NCBI GenBank assembly: GCA_934538895.1
Contig: CAKTCH010000052.1
Coordinates: 1-8,465, forward strand
DNA from: an uncultured Alphaproteobacteria bacterium
GTDB taxonomy: Bacteria > Pseudomonadota > Alphaproteobacteria > Micavibrionales > Micavibrionaceae
Direction: 5' to 3'
DNA length: 8,465 nt
Shown: positions 1-4,314 of the stretch, in pieces
Layout of the letters: every line of letters starts with the position of its first letter
Numbering within the stretch: the stretch's first letter is position 1
Notes under the pieces: generated by a model
Database searches by the model: none
What the model was told of the DNA's origin: nothing
The model's input: only the letters and a program-made list of their open reading frames with translations
Program-made: the position numbers and the translations under genes

Positions 1-443
1 CGCGTATCCTTGCCCATGGCCGTAATGCGATCGACCATCTGCGTCACCGACTGGCTTTCGATCGGCAGCCCTGTGGCGGGGGAGTAAGGCACGCCCACCC
101 GCGCCCACAACAGGCGCATATAATCGTGAATTTCCGTCACTGTACCCACGGTCGAACGCGGGTTGCGGCTGGTCGTCTTCTGCTCGATGGATATGGCGGG
201 GGACAGCCCCTCGATGGAATCCACATCCGGCTTCTGCATCAATTGCAGGAACTGGCGCGCATAGGCGGACAGACTCTCGACATAGCGGCGCTGCCCTTCG
301 GCATAAATCGTATCGAAGGCAAGGGACGACTTACCCGAACCCGACAGCCCCGTCAGCACGATCAACTGATCCCGGGGCATATCGATATTTACATTCTTAA
401 GGTTATGTTCGCGCGCGCCGCGGACGGAGATATTTTTTAACAT
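1..443 (-). CDS. uvrA: UvrA, excinuclease ABC subunit A (N-terminal part, cut by window edge)
   Basis: UvrA is the DNA-binding ABC ATPase that finds bulky lesions and loads UvrB in nucleotide excision repair. Only the first 147 codons plus two bases of the next are present; the frame is open to the window edge. The protein begins MLKNISVRGAREHNLKN, the family's usual opening. A Walker A loop, GLSGSGKSS, lies at residues 32-40 and is followed by the UvrA signature AFDTIYAEGQRRYVESLSAY (about 42-61). The segment LSPAISIEQKTTSRNPRSTV (80-99) is also highly conserved. The ATG at 443 is chosen because a GGGGA ribosome site lies 7 nt upstream and the protein begins where homologues begin. It is transcribed away from the rest of the window, in the same direction as lon but separated from it by a terminator. 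The zinc-finger and second ATPase regions lie outside the window. Identification is very secure. Confidence 0.97.
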   Translation of the reverse strand, partial: MLKNISVRGAREHNLKNVNIDMPRDQLIVLTGLSGSGKSSLAFDTIYAEGQRRYVESLSAYARQFLQLMQKPDVDSIEGLSPAISIEQKTTSRNPRSTVGTVTEIHDYMRLLWARVGVPYSPATGLPIESQSVTQMVDRITAMGKDT

Positions 444-448
444 ATGCC

Positions 449-463
449 GTTCCCCATAGGTTC
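449..463 (-). promoter_or_regulatory. LexA (SOS) box of uvrA, GAAC-N7-GAAC
   Basis: On the plus strand the site reads GTTC-CCCATAG-GTTC, equal to GAAC-N7-GAAC on the uvrA strand. This is the direct-repeat SOS box described for LexA of Alphaproteobacteria and differs from the CTGT-N8-ACAG palindrome of enterics. It lies 5 nt upstream of the uvrA ATG and overlaps the GGGGA ribosome site, so bound LexA would sit just downstream of the likely transcription start. uvrA is a classic SOS gene, which supports the call. Binding itself is inferred. Confidence 0.8.
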
Positions 464-467
464 CTGC

Positions 468-487
468 AATCACATATATATGTGATT
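468..487. promoter_or_regulatory. 20-bp perfect palindrome upstream of uvrA
   Basis: The arms AATCACATAT and ATATGTGATT are exact reverse complements with no spacer. The palindrome sits between the lon terminator and the LexA box, about 25-44 nt upstream of the uvrA start. Its TATATA core is the best -10 candidate for uvrA, with no convincing -35 in front of it. The half-sites TCACA and TGTGA are arranged outward, opposite to the CRP consensus, so CRP is not claimed. It may be an operator, a promoter core, or both. Confidence 0.5.
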
Positions 488-518
488 TCCCCAGCGTTTG
501 GCTAGAGCTTTATCTTAT

Positions 519-553
519 AAAAAAACAACCCCTCCACCGGGGAGGGGTTGTTT
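519..553 (-). terminator. Rho-independent terminator of lon
   Basis: A perfect 13-bp stem (AAACAACCCCTCC at 523-535 with GGAGGGGTTGTTT at 541-553) closes a 5-nt loop at 536-540. Read on the minus strand, it ends in a run of seven T (519-525). It begins 16 nt after the lon stop codon. No T run follows on the plus strand, so it is unidirectional and insulates uvrA from lon transcription. Confidence 0.92.
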
Positions 554-569
554 GCAAAAACATATCACC

Positions 570-2939
570 TTAAGGCGTGCAATCGCCCGGTGTGCGGCGG
601 CGCGGGCCGGCGGGCTGGCGTGGAAGTTTCGGTGCATTGTCGTTGCCGGCGCTATCAATTTTTCTTTGTACGGTTTCCCAGTCGTCACTCAGCAGTATGA
701 TTCCCGGCTTCTTGATCAAAGGCCTCAGCCTTTCGCTCAGGGCATGTTCGAGAACGTCCTCGATAGTGCTGACAGGCACGATCTCCAATTGGTCACGAAC
801 ATTTGCCGGAACTTCTTCCAGATGCAGGACATTCTCTTTAGGAATCAGGACTTTCTTCACGCCCGCCGCCAGAGCGCCCTGCAGCTTCTCCGGTAAGCCT
901 CCTATGGCTTTGACTTGGCCGCGCGAGTTGATTTCACCCGTCATCGCCACGTCGCGGCGGACCGGTATACCCGTCAGCGAAGATACCAGCGCCGTCGTAA
1001 ATGCCACCCCCGCTGAAGGGCCATCCTTGGGCACAGCCCCGTCCGGCGCGTGTACATGCAGACCGGCGCGGTTCAGTTTCTCATCGGCAATACCGAGCTG
1101 CGGTGCACGGGTCTTGATAAGCGATTCAGCCACATTGCTGGACTCGCTCATTACCTTGCCGAGATTTCCTGTGACGGTGATCCTGAAACCGGATGGCGAA
1201 GGAAAAAGGTTGACCTCGATCGGCAATACGCCGCCCCCTAAGGGGGAATAAGCCAGGCCGTTGACCACGCCGATCTGATCTTCGTCGGCAATCCTGTCAT
1301 GGCCGCCATGGGCGATCCCGACATATTCTTTCAGGTCTTCTTTCTTCACATTGATCGGGCCCTCATGGCCTTTCACGATCTTCAGAACGGCCAGCGTGCA
1401 GATTTCTTTCAGCTTGCCTTCGAGTTTGCGGACACCGGCTTCGCGCGTATAATCGGAGATCAGCGCTTTGATCGCTTCCGGCTCAACCGAAAAAATTTTC
1501 GTCGTCAGCCCGGTTTGCAGCATCTTCTTCGGCAGCAGGTAGCGCGTGGCGATTTCAAATTTTTCATCCGGCTGGTAACCGGGCAGAGGAATGATCTGCA
1601 TCCGATCGCGCAACGGCCCCGGAATAGTGCTTAAATCGTTGGCGGTCGCGAAGAAGAGAGTCTTTGAAAGATCGTACTCGATACCGGCAAAATCATCGCG
1701 GAAGGAATGATTTTGTTCGGGGTCCAGTACTTCCAGAAACGCATCGGCGGGATTACTCTTGCCGTGGCCCAGCTTATCTATTTCATCCAGTACGATAAGC
1801 GGGTTGCTGGATTTAGCTTCCTTCATAGCCTTGAGAATGATACCTGGTTCCGCGCTGACATAAGTACTGCTGTGCCCGCGAATCTTGGATTCATCATGTA
1901 CGCCGCCCAATGCAATGCGGCCATAATTGCGGCCAAGCGCTTTGGCAACCGATTGCGCGATCGATGTTTTTCCCACACCCGGAGGGCCGACAAGGCAAAT
2001 GATCTCGCCCTGTGTAGAACCCGTGTGCATGTGTACGGCGATATGGCGCAGAATGCGATCTTTAACTTTCTCCAGGCCGTAATGGTCGGCATTCAGCACA
2101 TCTTCGGCGGCTTTTAGATCGGATGTCGTTTCCGTGAAAATGTTCCACGGCAGATCGGCGATCAGCCCAAGACGTTTGATATTGGTGTGTCGCTCACTCA
2201 TATGTTTCGGCATCTTGACTGTATGCTTGATCAGCTTGTCAACAGTCTCACGCGCTTTTTCCGGCATTCTAATGCCGGACAGCCTTTTGGCGATGATATG
2301 CAGGTCATCTTCATCGTCATCATCATTGGATACTACAGCAGTTTCGGCGTTACCGCTTTCTTTCGGATCTAAGATTCTCCCTGTGCCGCCGTTGGTTTTC
2401 AAAGCGATCGCGTTGTTTGTAATTTTAACCATGGCATTCTGTATCGAAGCATTGCGTCCGCGAATACGCAACATTTCGTCCGATGCTGTGACGTGCACAA
2501 CACTTATGAATATATCATTCCATTGGTTGGTAAGGTCTGCTAGTTCTCGCTGCGTCAGGTATGGCTGGAGAATCTCCAGAAATGTCGGCAGTGTTTGTGG
2601 AAGCACGTTATTGTACTGTTGTCTGATTTCATGGTGCATATGCGCTTCGATGGCCTGATCGGGGATCGATACATCGTCACCCACCCTCATCTTAAAAAGG
2701 TAACGATAAAATTCAGAAGGAATGTTCTTGTTGTTTTGCGTGGCGGCCATGATGGAAGTGAAACGTTCCATCATATCGTCAAGTACGATATCGGTCAGGC
2801 GGCGGCCCTTAGTAATCGCGATAGGAGCACTACTGAGGGCGCGGTCTATCCGCGTGTCGCGGTCCAATTGCCGGATATAGCTGTTATACACGTAGGCGGA
2901 ATGGTGTGCCTGTTCGGCAAATTGCTTGCGTAAGTCCAT
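570..2939 (-). CDS. lon: Lon-family ATP-dependent serine protease with a non-canonical N-terminal domain
   Basis: ATP-dependent cytoplasmic protease that unfolds and degrades misfolded and regulatory proteins. From the chosen start it is 789 residues. From about residue 210 onward it follows Lon: helical segment ending in LGLIADLPWN (to ~266), Walker A GPPGVGKT (318-325), Walker B LIVLDEID (381-388), sensor Asn 434 in FFATAN, and arginine-containing PLRDRM (442-447). The protease domain has the catalytic Ser 642 in PKDGPSAG and Lys 685 in IGGLPEKL, so the Ser-Lys dyad is intact. Residues 1 to ~205 show no recognisable LON (PUA-like) substrate-binding domain; they are mostly predicted helical and end in an acidic run, NDDDDEDD (205-212). 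About 35 extra, Pro/Arg-rich residues follow the usual C-terminus. Upstream in-frame ATGs at 2957 and 2945 are rejected: the SD AGGGAG (2947-2952) lies 7 nt from the ATG at 2939, 1 nt from that at 2945, and downstream of that at 2957. GC is lower than in gyrA. Whether this is the only Lon of the genome is unknown. Confidence 0.9.
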   Translation of the reverse strand: MDLRKQFAEQAHHSAYVYNSYIRQLDRDTRIDRALSSAPIAITKGRRLTDIVLDDMMERFTSIMAATQNNKNIPSEFYRYLFKMRVGDDVSIPDQAIEAHMHHEIRQQYNNVLPQTLPTFLEILQPYLTQRELADLTNQWNDIFISVVHVTASDEMLRIRGRNASIQNAMVKITNNAIALKTNGGTGRILDPKESGNAETAVVSNDDDDEDDLHIIAKRLSGIRMPEKARETVDKLIKHTVKMPKHMSERHTNIKRLGLIADLPWNIFTETTSDLKAAEDVLNADHYGLEKVKDRILRHIAVHMHTGSTQGEIICLVGPPGVGKTSIAQSVAKALGRNYGRIALGGVHDESKIRGHSSTYVSAEPGIILKAMKEAKSSNPLIVLDEIDKLGHGKSNPADAFLEVLDPEQNHSFRDDFAGIEYDLSKTLFFATANDLSTIPGPLRDRMQIIPLPGYQPDEKFEIATRYLLPKKMLQTGLTTKIFSVEPEAIKALISDYTREAGVRKLEGKLKEICTLAVLKIVKGHEGPINVKKEDLKEYVGIAHGGHDRIADEDQIGVVNGLAYSPLGGGVLPIEVNLFPSPSGFRITVTGNLGKVMSESSNVAESLIKTRAPQLGIADEKLNRAGLHVHAPDGAVPKDGPSAGVAFTTALVSSLTGIPVRRDVAMTGEINSRGQVKAIGGLPEKLQGALAAGVKKVLIPKENVLHLEEVPANVRDQLEIVPVSTIEDVLEHALSERLRPLIKKPGIILLSDDWETVQRKIDSAGNDNAPKLPRQPAGPRRRTPGDCTP

Positions 2940-2946
2940 AGTCATA

Positions 2947-2952
2947 CTCCCT
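2947..2952 (-). promoter_or_regulatory. Ribosome-binding site that decides the lon start
   Basis: AGGGAG on the minus strand, 7 nt before the ATG at 2939. The ATG at 2957 lies upstream of it and the ATG at 2945 is only 1 nt away, so it selects the third in-frame ATG and shortens the protein by six residues. Confidence 0.7.
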
Positions 2953-3002
2953 GTCATTTTTCACTGTATAATTTTCGTAATTTAAGACACGTCTAAGCGC
3001 AA

Positions 3003-3030
3003 ATTAAAACAAAATTATGTAGCCTATCAA
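3003..3030 (-). promoter_or_regulatory. Candidate sigma-70 promoter of lon
   Basis: On the minus strand, TTGATA (3025-3030) and TTTAAT (3003-3008) are spaced by 16 nt, each matching 5 of 6 consensus bases. Transcription would start near 2996, leaving a leader of roughly 55-60 nt. The surrounding DNA is AT-rich. No clear heat-shock (sigma-32) promoter was found, although Lon is often heat-inducible. Confidence 0.4.
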
Positions 3031-3060
3031 GGGTAAGAGGCTTCGGGGGACGAAAAGTGG

Positions 3061-3086
3061 TTGTTTTTCAATGGATTGAAAAACAA
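3061..3086. repeat. 26-bp inverted repeat (12-bp arms, GG spacer) between lon and ssb
   Basis: TTGTTTTTCAAT (3061-3072) and ATTGAAAAACAA (3075-3086) are exact reverse complements separated by GG. There is no T run after it on either strand, so it is not an intrinsic terminator. It lies about 30 nt upstream of the candidate lon -35 and about 58 nt upstream of the ssb -10, where an operator for either gene would be expected. The regulator is unknown. Confidence 0.6.
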
Positions 3087-3143
3087 ATGAGGAAAACGGA
3101 AGAGGGGGCGGATACGGGGCTTTCCCTGAATCCGGCCCTGCTC

Positions 3144-3149
3144 TATAAT
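3144..3149 (+). promoter_or_regulatory. Candidate -10 element of the ssb promoter
   Basis: A perfect TATAAT lies 50 nt upstream of the ssb ATG, giving a leader of about 43 nt. The best -35 at 17-nt spacing is TTTCCC (3121-3126), a poor match, so either an activator helps or the call is wrong. No GTTC or GAAC half-site is present anywhere in 2958-3198, so the usual LexA box is absent here. Confidence 0.4.
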
Positions 3150-3198
3150 CCGGCGCACTCAAACACATAATCAGTTGAAAGCGAAGAAGGAGCCCGTC

Positions 3199-3678
3199 AT
3201 GGCTGGCAGCGTTAATAAAGTTATTCTGATTGGCAATCTGGGCGCAGACCCGGACGTGCGTACCATGCAGTCAGGTGGCCGTGTATGCAACCTTTCCGTG
3301 GCGACGTCTGAATCGTGGAAAGACAAGAATTCCGGCGAGCGCCAAGAGCGTACCCAATGGCACCGCGTCGTCGTTTTCAATGACAACATCGTGGGCGTCT
3401 GCGAAAAATACCTGAAAAAAGGTGCCAAGGTATATCTCGAAGGCCAGTTGGAAACGCGTAAATGGACGGATAATAGCGGTGTCGAAAAATATACGACCGA
3501 GGTAGTCCTGCGCCCGTTCCGTGGCGAGTTGACCATGCTGGATGGCCGCAGCGGTGGCGGTGCGGGGGCTTTCAATGACAACGATATGCCTTCTTACGAT
3601 GCTGGCCCGTCGATGACGGCTTCATCCGGCGGCAGCCGCGCCAAGGTTGACGACCTTGAAGATGAGATACCGTTCTAA
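3199..3678 (+). CDS. ssb: Single-stranded DNA-binding protein SSB
   Basis: SSB coats single-stranded DNA as a homotetramer in replication, recombination and repair, and recruits partners through its C-terminal tip. The 159-residue product is a close match to bacterial SSB. It has an OB fold from about 4 to 112 starting VNKVILIGNLGADP, the DNA-stacking aromatics W40, W54 and F60 (in TQWHRVVVF), and the segment VYLEGQLETRKWTD (78-91). A Gly/Ser-rich linker (about 117-148) follows, then the acidic tip DDLEDEIPF ending in the essential Pro-Phe. The ATG at 3199 is chosen over an upstream TTG at 3175: AAGGAG (3187-3192) sits 6 nt from it and the family begins there. A DUF2059-like gene follows after 23 nt. 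Divergence from uvrA is typical, but here a lon gene lies between the two. Confidence 0.97.
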   Translation: MAGSVNKVILIGNLGADPDVRTMQSGGRVCNLSVATSESWKDKNSGERQERTQWHRVVVFNDNIVGVCEKYLKKGAKVYLEGQLETRKWTDNSGVEKYTTEVVLRPFRGELTMLDGRSGGGAGAFNDNDMPSYDAGPSMTASSGGSRAKVDDLEDEIPF

Positions 3679-3701
3679 TCCTGTAAATTAAGGTTTTTGC
3701 C

Positions 3702-4148
3702 ATGCGCTTCGTATTGACGCTGTGTCTGCTGATTCTTCTGGGAACGCCTGCCTTTGCGCAGGACGCAGGCGCGGAAGAGCGTCTGGCGCTGGCGGAGAAA
3801 ATCAGCGTCGTGAACCCAGTTTCCCGTCAGATTGAAGCGACGCTACTGCGTGTGGCCACCGAATGGGGGCTTTCCGAGAAGGAAAAATTCAGACAGGAAA
3901 TGATGGCGGCGATCGATCTTCCCGCCATGGAAAAATCATCCATGCAGGCTCTGGCCGATACCTTCACCAAGGAAGAGCTTCAGGTCATGCTGGATTACTA
4001 CAGCAAGCCCGAAAGCGCCAAAATCACGGAAAAGATGCCAGTTTATCAAGGGTTGATCCAGCCGGGCATCTCCCGCGAAATCGACAAGGCCCTGATGAAG
4101 CTCCGCACGGGCTATGAAGCCCAGAAAAAAACTACGCCTTCACCATAA
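3702..4148 (+). CDS. Exported DUF2059-like protein of unknown function
   Basis: 148 residues. The first 19 (MRFVLTLCLLILLGTPAFA) form a clear Sec signal peptide with an AFA cleavage site before QD, so the mature protein should be periplasmic. The mature part is charged and helical. The stretch FTKEELQVMLDYYSKPESAK (88-107) resembles the conserved core of DUF2059 (a helix followed by YY-S-PE and a lysine). The function of that family is not established, and the assignment is from memory of the motif. TAAGG (3689-3693) lies 8 nt before the ATG. The 23-nt gap to ssb suggests co-transcription, though nothing suggests a shared role. No cysteine in the mature part, no lipobox, no other membrane segment. 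Confidence 0.85.
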   Translation: MRFVLTLCLLILLGTPAFAQDAGAEERLALAEKISVVNPVSRQIEATLLRVATEWGLSEKEKFRQEMMAAIDLPAMEKSSMQALADTFTKEELQVMLDYYSKPESAKITEKMPVYQGLIQPGISREIDKALMKLRTGYEAQKKTTPSP

Positions 4149-4230
4149 ATGGCACGCTTTCATCTTCCTCTTCCCGGCAGGGAAAGGGCTGGGGCGCGCC
4201 GTGTCTTTCTATCCCCGGAAATAACCTTTG

Positions 4231-4298
4231 TTTCCGCCATTCATTCGTTGTGATATGCCCCGCAAAATGCTAGAAAAAAAGCTGATTTTTCCGCCATT
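4231..4298 (+). repeat. Pair of 11-bp direct repeats bracketing the gyrA promoter
   Basis: TTTCCGCCATT occurs at 4231-4241 and again at 4288-4298, 57 nt apart start to start. The candidate gyrA -35 and -10 lie between the copies, and the second copy falls in the untranslated leader. A repeated regulator site is possible; chance duplication cannot be excluded. Confidence 0.5.
4248..4276 (+). promoter_or_regulatory. Candidate sigma-70 promoter of gyrA
   Basis: TTGTGA (4248-4253) and TAGAAA (4271-4276) are spaced by exactly 17 nt, each matching 4 of 6 consensus bases. Transcription would begin near 4283, about 32 nt before the gyrA ATG. Weak boxes are common at gyrase promoters, which respond to supercoiling. 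The 166-bp gap 4149-4314 shows no convincing terminator for the ssb transcript, so some readthrough is likely. Confidence 0.4.
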
Positions 4299-4314
4299 TT
4301 AAGGTCGTCCAAGC

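Noticed and set aside
468..487. CRP/FNR-type binding site in the uvrA palindrome
   Set aside because: The CRP consensus is TGTGA-N6-TCACA; here the half-sites are in the reverse order (TCACA-N6-TGTGA), so the match is to the wrong arrangement.
498..896. A plus-strand open frame starting inside the lon terminator
   Set aside because: It crosses the terminator hairpin and the 3' end of lon, has no ribosome site and gives a low-complexity product; it is a shadow of lon.
570..2939. Insertion sequence or mobile element carrying lon
   Set aside because: No transposase, terminal inverted repeats or target duplication could be seen at either side; the shared GGTTGTTT near both ends is too short to mean anything.
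2958..3060. Heat-shock (sigma-32) promoter for lon
   Set aside because: CTTGAT is present on the minus strand but no CCTATNT or CCCCAT-like -10 follows at the right distance; a sigma-70-like pair fits better.
3175..3198. TTG start giving SSB eight extra residues
   Set aside because: The strong AAGGAG lies inside this extension and serves the ATG at 3199, where SSB homologues begin.
4178..4197. Possible terminator hairpin after the DUF2059-like gene
   Set aside because: The stem (TTCCC/GGGAA around GGCA) is only five base pairs and is not followed by a T run.
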